Origin: Lacrimispora defluvii | Lineage (GTDB): Bacteria; Bacillota; Clostridia; Lachnospirales; Lachnospiraceae | Direction of reading: 5' to 3' | Length of the DNA stretch: 51,427 bases | Assembly: GCA_013036995.1 (NCBI GenBank) | Contig: JAAOXG010000007.1 | Coordinates: 1 to 51,427 of the forward strand | Part shown: in pieces, positions 26,044 to 35,034 of the stretch | How positions within the stretch are numbered: position 1 is the stretch's first letter | Layout: every line of letters begins with the position of its first letter | Notes under the pieces: generated by a model | What the model was told of the DNA's origin: nothing | What the model saw: only the letters and a program-made list of their open reading frames with translations | The model's database searches: none | Position numbers and translations under genes: made by a program

Positions 26044-26325
26044 AATAAAAAATCCCCTTTCAGAATCAGTCTATCTGAAAGGGGACGAAATTTTTCCGCG
26101 GTACCACCCGATTTCTGTTATATAACAGCACTTAAAACGCACAGTCATGCGCTTTCCTGATAACGGTGGAAGCCGGCTCAGCTTACTGGCGGTTCAGCCT
26201 GCATCTTTGAGATGATATCTGTAACTGTCTCTATATCTGCTCTCACCATCCGCAGACTCTCTGAAATATGTAACAGGAACAGCGTTGTTCTCTTCTGGGA
26301 TTTTTTCTTTATTGTCGGTTTAACG
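26044..26325 (-). promoter_or_regulatory. T-box riboswitch leader
   Basis: The minus-strand leader between promoter and BASS gene carries all T-box parts: Stem I with AGAGAG and the distal GGATGGTGAGAG loop, the Stem II/III block ending in CCACCGTTA, and the T-box antiterminator GGGTGGTACCGCGG (plus-strand 26096-26109). The terminator is TCCCCTTTCAG/CTGAAAGGGGA (26053-26085) followed by a U-run. The UGGU bulge pairs with a tRNA end having discriminator A. In the specifier loop region the leader reads GATATCATCTC, so AUC (Ile) is the candidate codon, by comparison with remembered leaders; this is not certain. Uncharged tRNA would favour antitermination. Confidence 0.93.
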
Positions 26326-26331
26326 ATTTAA

Positions 26332-26360
26332 AGTATAATTAAAGGAAAGAAATATGTCAA
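26332..26360 (-). promoter_or_regulatory. sigma70-type promoter of the T-box/BASS unit
   Basis: Minus strand: perfect TTGACA (26360-26355) and TATACT (26337-26332) with 17 bases between, placed just ahead of the leader. Confidence 0.85.
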
Positions 26361-26708
26361 GCATAATTTATAAAAAACGGGAAATTTTTTTGCCGGGAGG
26401 ACAGAAAGATGAATTTTTTTCAATTTTCAAGTCCTGTGAATTAAGAGAAGACATTGGATAAGTAATGGACTTTTAGTGGAACGGTCTCTTATATTCCAAA
26501 GATCATCCGATGATTTTTGCGAAATGGGTTCACCGATTATGGCAGCCAGATTATTAATCGAAAGGATAACAGCTAAATCGTTTGCAGCAGAAAAAGTTTC
26601 ACAGGAAAGAAAAACATACAGGTTGCCATGAAAAACACAATCTGGAACGGGATACAAAATACTTCGCTTCTGATATAATAGAGGTACAGAAATACGAGAA
26701 AAAGGCGG
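26361..26708. other. gene-free stretch with a possible coding remnant
   Basis: About 350 bases without a convincing gene. One plus-strand frame near 26520-26630 (E-M-G-S-P-I-M-A-A-R-L-L-I-E-R) looks coding-like but has no start or ribosome site. A TATAAT-like -10 near 26681-26686 may serve the small gene at 26709. Confidence 0.35.
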
Positions 26709-26927
26709 GTGATACCATGTTTTTCCGAAAAAAACGAAACGAAAACGTATGACAGAGAAACACAGATTCCGGTTCTCAGATGCAGTATCTGCACAGGAGA
26801 GCAGGTAGGAGAATTCCGGGATCTCCGGACGGGAAAATTCCAGGAGGTCTGTCTGATCAGAAACGAAACGGAACAGGAGAAATTTATGAAAGAATATGGA
26901 ATTACTTCGATATCGAAGGAATATTAA
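26709..26927 (+). CDS. small conserved-looking protein with possible A-tract slippage at the start
   Basis: A 72-residue reading frame containing I-P-V-L-R-C-S-I-C-T-G-E-Q-V and T-G-K-F-Q-E-V-C-L-I-R-N-E, which I recall as a common small Lachnospiraceae protein sometimes mislabelled aspartate dehydrogenase; function unknown. The frame opens with GTG at 26709, but the better-placed ATG at 26717 (M-F-F-R-K-K-R) runs out of frame after eleven codons. Removing one base from the A7 run at 26728-26734 would join that ATG to the conserved part. So either a frameshift, a base error, or the GTG start is real. The C-terminal end overlaps the convergent GNAT gene by 4 bases. Confidence 0.5.
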   Translation: MIPCFSEKNETKTYDRETQIPVLRCSICTGEQVGEFRDLRTGKFQEVCLIRNETEQEKFMKEYGITSISKEY

Positions 26928-27442
26928 ACAGTACGGCTGCGATCATTCCGGTAAATGATCATATTACATTTGTTCCATAATTCGTTTTTGAATATGAATG
27001 GATGGCAATCAGTGGATCTTTCAGAAAATCCGGCTTTTTCATAGCAGTGTTTTGCGGATATATTCTCATCAAATACGTTTAACTGTACAGATATGGCTCC
27101 TGTGATCTGAAAGGCATACTGCAGTGCCAGTGCCAGCATTTGTGATCCGTAACCATTTCCGCGTCTGGCATTGTCGATAATAATATACTTAAGAAAACCG
27201 GTATTGTTTTCTGTGTCGATGGAATAACAGAAAAAGCCGACAGGTTTTCCGTCATCTTCTGTTGCAGTAAATGCGTTTTCTGTCCTGGTTCTTGCGTTGA
27301 TTTTCAGAAAAGAGTGGAAAGCTTTTTTTGTAACAGGATAAGACAAACGGTTTGCGCACCAGAATGCATGAATTCTTTCTGTGTTGATCCATTGCTTCAG
27401 GTAGTTGTAGTCTGTGTCAGGAATGTATGGACGTAATCTCAT
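26924..27442 (-). CDS. GNAT family N-acetyltransferase
   Basis: A 172-residue GNAT protein of RimJ/RimL character: M-R-L-R-P-Y at the start, the acetyl-CoA loop D-N-A-R-R-G-N-G-Y-G (about residues 91-100), and the terminal C-Y-E-K-A-G-F signature. GGAGG lies just before the ATG at 27442. Substrate unknown. It marks the left edge of the degenerate defence/mobile region. Confidence 0.88.
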   Translation of the reverse strand: MRLRPYIPDTDYNYLKQWINTERIHAFWCANRLSYPVTKKAFHSFLKINARTRTENAFTATEDDGKPVGFFCYSIDTENNTGFLKYIIIDNARRGNGYGSQMLALALQYAFQITGAISVQLNVFDENISAKHCYEKAGFSERSTDCHPFIFKNELWNKCNMIIYRNDRSRTV

Positions 27443-27525
27443 AGAATGACCTCCTTTCTTCAGTCAGTGATTCTGTCATTCGGATTTATTTCTTTACAGA
27501 GAGTATCCCGCTTTTGGGGCTGAGT

Positions 27526-28164
27526 ATGGTAAGAAAGCGATTTTCCGGATGGAATCTCAGATTTGACAAGGATATTCATAGATTCAGTATTTATTCAAAA
27601 TTCTTATACACAATGCTTCCTAAGGGACATGGTGGAGAGAAGATAAATATTGATGACAAAGTTCTTCTTGAATACTATAAGCTGGAAAAAGACTTTGAAG
27701 GTCCGATAGAGCTTGAAAGCACAGAAGGCGGATATACACCTATCTCCGGTGATTCCGGTCATAGAGAGCCTAAGAAAGACCCGTTGACAGTAATCATTGA
27801 TAAGATAAACGAAAAGTATGGCACTCATTTTACAGAGATGGATAAAGTTCTTGTTCAGATGGAAAATGATTATGCCAATCAGGAGAAATGGCAGAGCTAC
27901 GCAAAGAACAATGACAGGGCAACATTTATGCTGTTATTTGAAAAGGATTTTCCGAATATGGCAGCAGACAGATATGAGCAGAATGACCAGTTTTTCAGAA
28001 AACTGTTTGATGATCCTGATATGATGAGGCAGGTAATGGAGACTGTAGGTTCTGTATTGTATGAGAGATTGAAGAAGAAATATATCTTTGATCCAAAGTC
28101 GGGAGTAATTGAAGAGGCGACACCGGAGACTTATGTGGAAGATACATATTTGACGAAGAAATAA
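27526..28164 (+). pseudogene. hsdR: C-terminal remnant of type I restriction endonuclease HsdR
   Basis: About 212 residues that correspond to the helical C-terminal domain of a type I restriction subunit (R-F-S-I-Y-S-K-F-L-Y-T-M-L-P-K, K-L-E-K-D-F-E-G, D-P-L-T-V-I-I-D-K-I-N-E-K-Y-G and F-R-K-L-F-D-D-P-D). The domain joins HsdR to the methylase complex. The nuclease and helicase parts, normally some 800 residues upstream, are absent, and there is no ribosome site before the first ATG; the break is near 27526-27560, next to the convergent GNAT gene. It therefore looks like a leftover of a once complete restriction locus that was cut on its left side. Function of the fragment is unlikely. Confidence 0.8.
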
Positions 28165-28176
28165 GGAAGTGAAAAC

Positions 28177-29379
28177 ATGCAGTTAGGATGGATAGATTTT
28201 TCAAAAGAAGACCGGCAGAAGGCATTCGATGTGATTAACCTTCTGAGTGAACAGGGAGCAGTCGATGAACTTGGAATCGGCGTTATTCGTGATGCTTTTG
28301 CCAATTATTTCTTTCCGGGGACATCTACCATCCAGACTAGAGCAAAGTACTTCCTTATTGTTCCATATATGTTAAGGGAGGCTGTTGATGGCAGGTATGG
28401 AAAGGATGCAAATAGAGTTTTAAGAGCTATAGATTCTGCTGAAAAAGATTGTGGCATCAGATTGTTAGAAGCAGATCCCAAGGCAGAAGGTGTTATTGGA
28501 AGTCGTGTATTGCCAAAGGGCTGGGTGGCAAGAAAACCATCAGATATCTACTGGAATGGAATTCGTACCTTTGGAATATTCTGTGATTATGGTCTGTCTA
28601 TACCGGAGTATGTTTCATTGGCGGTAAAGCTAAAAGAACAGAAGTCTGTCAGCCGGTTGGGAAACAGGAATGATGATGCAGAGGAAAATGATAAGGATGA
28701 TTCGGATGCAGGAGACATCGGCAATATTAGATTCTGGAATCTTCCGATTTATCATGATGATTGGAGAGACAACCTTACAATAGAGCTGACGCAGGAGGAA
28801 GCATTCTATCTGGATAAGCAGATTCAGAAGTCAACGAAAGGGTCTCTTTTGGAATATGTATTGAAAAATCGTATTGATTTGAATGAATATGATGATTTTG
28901 CTTCTTTAACGGCTGAACTATCGGAAAAAGTAGGTGAAAAGCTGGCATATATGATGAAGCTTGCCTGCGATTTTAATAATCTGGTGTATATGGCGAGAGT
29001 AAGATACAATGTCATGCTTTCAGAAGACGAGAATACATACGCAAATGATGAATGGAGCAGGTTGCTTCCGGATATAAGGCATAATGCGACAGTAGATCTG
29101 GATGCAGTGTTTGGAGAATTCCAGTTGATCAATCCAAGGGCAAAGAGCTTTCTATGTGGGATACAAGCAGCATTTATTACATTAGATATTGATATGGCTG
29201 ATGAACTGATTCGCAAGAGGGAACGGAGCCTGAAAGGAGCAGCCAGAGCGAAGTTAAGCAGAACAAAGGAATTTGATCATTCAAAATGGGTAGGCGGTGG
29301 AATGCTCGATTACAGATTCTCGAATGCCAGAAGAATTGTGAATGACATCTATGCCGGGGAGGTGAGTGCTGATGTTTAG
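28177..29379 (+). CDS. DUF6361 family protein (ZacA-like)
   Basis: A 400-residue soluble protein: G-W-I-D-F-S at the start, F-F-P-G-T-S-T-I-Q-T-R-A-K-Y-F near residue 50 and V-P-Y-M-L-R shortly after, and R-N-I-R-F-W-N-L-P type blocks in the middle. I recognise it as DUF6361, the first gene of Azaca-type three-gene defence loci as I remember them (ZacA). Biochemical role unknown. It lies 12 bases after the HsdR fragment with its own ribosome site (AAGGAAGTG) and overlaps the next gene by 8 bases, so the three genes from here form one unit. The reading frame looks complete. Confidence 0.75.
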   Translation: MQLGWIDFSKEDRQKAFDVINLLSEQGAVDELGIGVIRDAFANYFFPGTSTIQTRAKYFLIVPYMLREAVDGRYGKDANRVLRAIDSAEKDCGIRLLEADPKAEGVIGSRVLPKGWVARKPSDIYWNGIRTFGIFCDYGLSIPEYVSLAVKLKEQKSVSRLGNRNDDAEENDKDDSDAGDIGNIRFWNLPIYHDDWRDNLTIELTQEEAFYLDKQIQKSTKGSLLEYVLKNRIDLNEYDDFASLTAELSEKVGEKLAYMMKLACDFNNLVYMARVRYNVMLSEDENTYANDEWSRLLPDIRHNATVDLDAVFGEFQLINPRAKSFLCGIQAAFITLDIDMADELIRKRERSLKGAARAKLSRTKEFDHSKWVGGGMLDYRFSNARRIVNDIYAGEVSADV

Positions 29380-31219
29380 ACCGGATTCAAACCGAGATAG
29401 AACGGATTACAGCGGTATTTTGATGCCTCCGGACGGATATAGATTGGACAGAGCAGTAGGCACTACATATTCACTTGACCTGGAAGCACTCACAGCTGTG
29501 GCGATATGTCTTGGATTATCTGAAGAAACAGATAGTAAGCTTATGCAAAATCCAATTGGTATGCTGAATGCATTGCAGAAGGTATCAGATAAAATCGTGC
29601 TGTTTTGTGAAGCAGGACAGATTAAAGTGCCAACAAAACCGACTGCACTATCTATTTTATTAGAGAAAATGGTAGTAGAGGTCGCACTGCCAAAAGATAG
29701 ACAGCTTGGTCGATATCCGTCATTTCATCCGAAAACATGGGTATTAGCATATGTAAACGCTGATGGAGATAAAAAATATCGTTTTGTGGTAATGAGCAGA
29801 AATCTGACTTTTGACAGGAGCTGGGATATCAGCTTTGCAATGGATAGCAGTAAAAATGTCAGACAGAAGAAAAAGACTCAGCCTATCTGTGATTTTCTGG
29901 ATTATCTTGTAATGAATGTGCATAATACCAGCAATAATGCCGGAAAGAAAAGAAACCTGATTCGTGGATTATGTGCAGACATTAAGGATGTATCCTTTTC
30001 ACTTGATAGTAAAATATTTGGAGAGGATTTTGAAGTGCTTCCACTTGGTATTGGAAAAAATGCTTACCGGATGCAGGAGGATATCCTATTCTGCAAGGAA
30101 AGAGGAAATGCCAATTCGACATTTAATGAGCTTGTAGTGATGTCTCCGTTTTTATCAGAAAGTGTGATTGCAGATTTTAACCTGACAGACAGGGCATTGT
30201 CGGACTGTAAGAGAACACTTGTTACGAGACGTTCTGAGCTTGGAAAACTCAAAGCATCAGATGTAGATAATTTTACCATCTATGCATTAAAGGATGAGAT
30301 TATAGATGGTGAGGAAGAAATTTCAGATGAACTCGCAGATAAAAAGAAACAGGATATTCATGCAAAAATCTATCTGAGAAGGAAATATTCAGATGTTGAC
30401 CTGTATCTTGGTTCCATGAATGCTTCCTATTCTGCAATTAATAAAAATGTTGAAATGATGCTGTGGCTTGGTACAAAGAATATGTATCTGAATGGGGATA
30501 AATTCTTAGAGGATATATTCTGTGGACCGGTAGGAGATGCAAAGAATCCATTTGAGCAGGTTACAGTAGCGGATGCTGTTTTGGAAACAGAAAGTGACAA
30601 TAGAAATCTGCTGGAGCAGAAAATTAAGGACTTGTGCCGAGTGAAAAGGCAGGCTGTAATTTCAGAAGATAATGAGAATGCTGGAAAGTACAAGATAGAG
30701 GTTGAGTTCAGTGGTATTGAATCTGATAGTGAGGTTACAGTATCACCATTTAATTCAAAGCAGGAGCAGACATTGTCAGAACATATAGAGTTTTCAGAGC
30801 TTGAGATCTTGCAGTTATCAGAGTTCTATGAGATTACTGCAAGATCAGGTGATGATACAATTCGCAGAATTATTATGATCCCTACAAGTGGTTTCCCGGA
30901 TGACAGAGAAAGTGCTGCAGTAAACAGTGTGGTAAAAGATAGGGCATCATTTGTTGAGTACATAGCGTTTGTACTTGGTGATGATTATGTAGCATCTATG
31001 CTTGAAGGAAAGCAGATGGGAGAATCCGGCTTTTTTGCCAATTCGAGTGATGCAATGCCGGCACTCTATGAAAAGATGTTAAAGACATCTGTAGAAGGGC
31101 CGGAAAGAATAAAAGACATTGGATATGTGCTTAAGATGGTTACAGATAAGGATATTATACCGGATGAATTCCGTGAACTGTATGAGACTTTTTGTAATAC
31201 TTTGAAAATCAGAAGATAA
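29372..31219 (+). CDS. phospholipase D-like nuclease (ZacB-like)
   Basis: A 615-residue protein of the phospholipase-D superfamily, with two H-x-K-type active-site blocks: F-H-P-K-T-W-V followed by V-V-M-S-R-N-L-T (about residues 116-150), and I-H-A-K-I-Y-L-R-R followed by Y-L-G-S-M-N-A-S (about 328-352). Such pairs hydrolyse phosphodiester bonds, and DNA-cutting relatives occur in several defence systems. It probably forms a complex with the DUF6361 protein and the helicase as in Azaca (ZacB). The start at 29372 is chosen for GGGAGGTGA at 29356-29364; an in-frame GTG two codons earlier is an alternative. It looks full length. Confidence 0.8.
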   Translation: MFRPDSNRDRTDYSGILMPPDGYRLDRAVGTTYSLDLEALTAVAICLGLSEETDSKLMQNPIGMLNALQKVSDKIVLFCEAGQIKVPTKPTALSILLEKMVVEVALPKDRQLGRYPSFHPKTWVLAYVNADGDKKYRFVVMSRNLTFDRSWDISFAMDSSKNVRQKKKTQPICDFLDYLVMNVHNTSNNAGKKRNLIRGLCADIKDVSFSLDSKIFGEDFEVLPLGIGKNAYRMQEDILFCKERGNANSTFNELVVMSPFLSESVIADFNLTDRALSDCKRTLVTRRSELGKLKASDVDNFTIYALKDEIIDGEEEISDELADKKKQDIHAKIYLRRKYSDVDLYLGSMNASYSAINKNVEMMLWLGTKNMYLNGDKFLEDIFCGPVGDAKNPFEQVTVADAVLETESDNRNLLEQKIKDLCRVKRQAVISEDNENAGKYKIEVEFSGIESDSEVTVSPFNSKQEQTLSEHIEFSELEILQLSEFYEITARSGDDTIRRIIMIPTSGFPDDRESAAVNSVVKDRASFVEYIAFVLGDDYVASMLEGKQMGESGFFANSSDAMPALYEKMLKTSVEGPERIKDIGYVLKMVTDKDIIPDEFRELYETFCNTLKIRR

Positions 31220-31231
31220 CGAGGTGATGTC

Positions 31232-32677
31232 ATGTTACAATTTAATATAGATGAAATTGAAAAGCGTACCCTTTCCGGTCTGAAGGATTTTCAAAGAGCG
31301 ACTGTGGAGAGAGTGGATTATCTGTTCCGGCATAATCAGAATCGTGTGCTTGTAGCAGATGAAGTGGGTATGGGAAAAACTCTTATTGCCAGAGGAGCAA
31401 TTGTAAAGACAGCAAGACTTAGAATCGAAGAGAAAGATGATCTGTTTAAGGTAATTTATATCTGCTCTAATCAGAACATAGCAAATCAGAATATCAGAAA
31501 ACTTGATGTAACAGGAAAGAATGCCATCGGCTCAGTATCAGATACCAGACTGTCTATGCAGCATTTAAAGATTACTGAGCAGGAAAATGATCCGCAGATA
31601 AAGGAAGGTTTTATACAGCTTATCCCACTTACACCGGAAACATCTTTCCGCATGACCACCGGAGGTGGAAGTGTGCAGGAAAGAGCACTTATGTATGCCA
31701 TTTTAAGGAGAATGCCGGACTTTAAAGGACATGTAACTTCTCTTGAAAAATTTATGATAATGGATGCTGTAAAAGCATGGGATGGATGGGCAAAATGGAA
31801 CTTTGAAAATCGTGTGGCAGAATGCGAAAAGATGACGAAGGGTGTCTATCCACAAAATGTGATAGAAAAAATCCTTAATTATCAGGAGTATGAAAGTATA
31901 AGGGACATGCTGCTTAATCATTTGCATGAAAGAAGATACAATAAACAGCTTACATATTCCAATTACTATGTGATGAATAAGCTTCGTGTGATGTTTGCGA
32001 GAATCAGTGTATCTATGCTTGAGCCGGATCTGGTAATCATGGATGAGTTTCAGAGATTTAAGTTTCTTTTGTCATCCGATGACAGTGAGCTTGGTATTCT
32101 TGCACACAGTTTCCTTAGTGGACATGATACAAGTGCCAAATGGCCGCATTATGAAAAGCTGGAGTCAGATCTTATGCAGGGAGAGATTTACCACAATTTC
32201 AATGGCTCCGATTACCGCCTGATGGAGAAGTATTCCGGCAGGAACATGCTGTTTATGGATGTCAATTCCGGGCAGTTTGTGGTTGGTATCGGGGTGGAGT
32301 ATTTTTGCAGATATCCCCAGGGAGAAGACAGGAATTCTGATTTGTGTGAGACAGGTATTGAGTGGGGGCGTGGGTTGTATCTTGGAAATACGCCTTCAAC
32401 CATTAACTTTGCATTACTACGCAGGGAACATGGTGTGGAGAAGGAGATTGATACGATTGATGCCTATCGGGCATCTCTTTCCGAAAAGTTTGAAACCTAT
32501 TATAGTCTTGCAAAGAATGAGGCGATTTCCGATTCGGTCAGAGAAGCAGCAACCAATGCCATGTATGAGGAGTTTGGGACTGGTAAGAGAGACACTTTCC
32601 TTAGTAAACGCAATGACGGAGATTATGACAAGGGATTCTTTGGTGCAGCAACTCAGGAGAAGCACAGGGGGCGATAG
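31232..32677 (+). pseudogene. chimera: N-terminal SF2 helicase (ZacC-like) joined in frame to an ICE protein
   Basis: Residues 1 to about 296 are an SF2/SNF2-like helicase: motif I A-D-E-V-G-M-G-K-T-L (near 47-56), motif Ia I-Y-I-C-S-N, and motif II L-V-I-M-D-E-F-Q-R. The next part should carry S-A-T (motif III) and the second RecA lobe, but instead the frame switches near residues 297-305 (about 32120-32145) to about 175 residues of an accessory protein of Tn1549-type conjugative elements. The helicase is thus missing motifs III-VI and cannot work. The frame stays open across the join, so a deletion or recombination joined the two pieces. Matches ZacC of the Azaca trio in position. Confidence 0.75.
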
Positions 32678-32678
32678 G

Positions 32679-32861
32679 ATGCAGGAGTTTCAGATTGAGA
32701 TAAAAGAGGAACTTGCAAGAGTGGAAACCATTCAGGCAGAAACTCTTGGAGAAGCCATTGATAAGGCAATGGAGCTTTATTATGACCAGAAGATTATTCT
32801 GGATGCGGAGGATATGAAGGGTGTGGACTTTCAGCCTATGCAGCAGGAGAAGACGAGATAA
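32679..32861 (+). CDS. DpnD/PcfM-like small protein of conjugative elements
   Basis: A 60-residue acidic helical protein (Q-I-E-I-K-E-E-L-A-R-V, E-A-I-D-K-A-M-E-L-Y-Y-D-Q-K-I-I-L-D-A-E-D) that resembles the C-terminal DpnD/PcfM domain proteins carried by Tn916/Tn1549-like elements. Role unknown. A G-rich ribosome site (AGGGGG) precedes the ATG at 32679, which follows the previous stop almost at once. Belongs to the ICE remnant. Confidence 0.6.
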   Translation: MQEFQIEIKEELARVETIQAETLGEAIDKAMELYYDQKIILDAEDMKGVDFQPMQQEKTR

Positions 32862-32875
32862 GGAGGATGAACCCT

Positions 32876-33244
32876 ATGGGAAAACAGAATAAAGAGATTA
32901 TAGACAATATGGAGTTTCTGATGAAAGAGCTTCATAAGGAATGGGACAGAACGGGTGCTGTAAAGGCATCCGTTTTTATATCCCTTGAGGAAGTGGAGGA
33001 CGTGAACAAGGTGATTCTGCTTCGTATTGCCAAGCAGCAGAAGGAAGTGGAAAACGGGGATATCACATTCAAGAAAAGTGTGAGACTGTCAAGGGAGTGC
33101 TATATATTACTGAGGCTTGCCCGAAAGATTAAGACAGAAGAGCACAGGACTTACCGAAATGGCACCTGCTATGAGTTTGAGGTAGCTCTGGACAAGGACG
33201 AATTAAAGCTCTTTAAGGAGATGTTTGGTGAGAAGGTGAAGTAG
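32876..33244 (+). CDS. conjugative-element hypothetical protein
   Basis: A 122-residue, highly charged helical protein with a middle block V-F-I-S-L-E-E-V and the end D-K-D-E-L-K-L-F-K-E-M-F-G-E. I do not recognise a domain; it occurs in the position and style of small accessory genes of Tn1549-like elements. The start at 32876 is preferred: the ATG at 32867 touches AGGAGG directly. It ends one base before the MT-A70 gene. Confidence 0.55.
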   Translation: MGKQNKEIIDNMEFLMKELHKEWDRTGAVKASVFISLEEVEDVNKVILLRIAKQQKEVENGDITFKKSVRLSRECYILLRLARKIKTEEHRTYRNGTCYEFEVALDKDELKLFKEMFGEKVK

Positions 33245-34954
33245 ATGGGAAAGTATCAGATTATCTATGCTGACCCGCCCTGGCAATTTAAAACTTATTC
33301 AAAGAAAGGCAGCCTGCAAAAATCAGCGGACTGCCATTATTCTTGTATGAGCATGGGAGATATTATGGCACTTCCGGTGGAAACACTGGCAGCAGAGGAC
33401 TGTGTACTGTTTTTGTGGGTTACTTTTCCTCTTCTTAGGGAAGGACTGGAAACCATGAGGAGATGGGGATTTACCTATAAGACCTGTGGATTCAACTGGG
33501 GTGGAGCAGGCTGGCCTCTTGAGGGCTATGGGCTTCACGGATATGACACTTTCCACGGGCAGGGGATTCGGTTTCAGTGGCGTGATGAGGAAGGTGAGAA
33601 GGAAGGATATGTTTCGTGGAAAAACATCGAAAAGGAAATCGGTGTTTTGATTATGACGGGAGAGTATCAGCCGGAAACACCGAGATTTGAGGATATCGAC
33701 ATGGAGGGTATCCGGGAAGATGATGAGGTTATTGATGCTGAATACAGAGAACTGGATGCAGTCAGTGATGCAGACGGGATTGATGATTTTGCCATTCCGG
33801 ATGAACCGGAAAGTTATAACAGTTCCTTAAGTGACATTGAAAAGCTGAACCGTGCCTATAACGAGGGCAGACCGCTTACGGAGGAAGAAGCAGCCATTGA
33901 GGATCGTCTGGCAACCATGGCGGAGTATGGTCCTGAAATGCAGATGGAAGAGGAGTTTTACGAAGAACCGGAAGAGGAACCAGTGGAAGAAGCACCAAAA
34001 AAGGATGCCAGTGAGCTTCAGTATATTGAACCGATTGATTATGCAAAACGTATTGAAGAGATGGATGAAGATTTGCGGACTGCACTTGAAATTCTGGTGT
34101 CAGAATGCAGCTGCTATACTCCGTTTAAGCCTTTTCTTCAGGATATTGTTGCGAGTGAGTATCTGTTCATGCCTAACCGTCTTGATTTCTTATCGGATGT
34201 GGTGTTAAACGGTGTACAACAAAAGGATGCCTATGCCAATAACCAGTATGGACTGATTGCTTATGTATTAAAACCTTATGAGTTTGAAGTCAGCTACAAG
34301 AACAGAAACGGAGAACGTGTAAGGGAAACCTGTAGTTACCGGGAACTGTATGAGGTGCTTACCTATATGGTAAAGACCCCTTATTACTGTGGTGCAGACC
34401 ACAGGGCACAGTATGACAGGATGATGCAGGGAGAGGCAGCAGGCAGAAAGCCGATTTACCAGTTGTTTCTTGATAAACAGGAGGAGATTCGTAAGAACAG
34501 GGAGGAAACCAGACAGAGGGCACTTGCGAATGGCTGGGAAGTGGCAGATGGTAGTAAGGAAGAGAAGAAAATCAATTTCCATTATAATCTTGTGGAAGTT
34601 CCTAAAGGAGGAGCAAAGACAAGATTTGGATGGAATGTTGATGCAATTAAGACCCTGAAACAGATCGAGCAGGAAGGAAGACTTGCAGCCAGAGAGGAAC
34701 AGAAGATTTTGTCGAAATATGTCGGCTGGGGCGGATTATCCCAAGCCTTTGATGAGCGTAATGCATCATGGGAGAAGGAGTATTCCGAATTAAAGGAGCT
34801 TCTTACGGAGGAGGAATATGCTGCGGCAAGAGCTTCCGTAAACAATGCGTTTTATACTTCGCCGGAGATTGCCATGTGTATTAACAGTGCACTGGTGCAG
34901 TTTGGCTTTCGTGGAGGAAATGTATTCATTCTTGCAAACAGAGCTTTCGGATAA
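33245..34954 (+). pseudogene. chimera: MT-A70 adenine methylase head joined to a large ICE protein, truncated
   Basis: Residues 1-85 are the N-terminal part of an MT-A70-type DNA adenine methylase (Y-A-D-P-P-W at 8-13, then L-F-L-W-V-T and K-T-C-G-F-N-W). After residue 85 (near 33500) the methylase stops and the frame passes into an internal part of a large conjugative-element protein of the LtrC/SNF2-methylase type (G-G-A-G-W-P-L-E-G-Y, an acidic E-E-P-E-E-E-P stretch, K-Y-V-G-W-G-G-L-S-Q-A-F). That protein is itself cut at F-R-G-G-N-V (near 34922), where relatives continue with the P-S-M-G-T-G-N-F SAM motif; here nine foreign residues and a stop follow. Two deletions in one ORF are the simplest reading. 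No function is expected. Confidence 0.7.
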
Positions 34955-34998
34955 TAAAGCTGTTTTGTAAAAAGTATCAGGAAGCTAAATAGCGTGGG

Positions 34999-35031
34999 GC
35001 GTATCATCAGAAATGGTGGTACGCCTTTTTT
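34999..35031 (+). terminator. rho-independent terminator used as intron target
   Basis: GGCGTATCAT (34999-35008) pairs with GTGGTACGCC (35016-35025, two G-U pairs), followed by six T's (35026-35031). The intron begins four bases after the T-run. Confidence 0.85.
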
Positions 35032-35034
35032 CTT

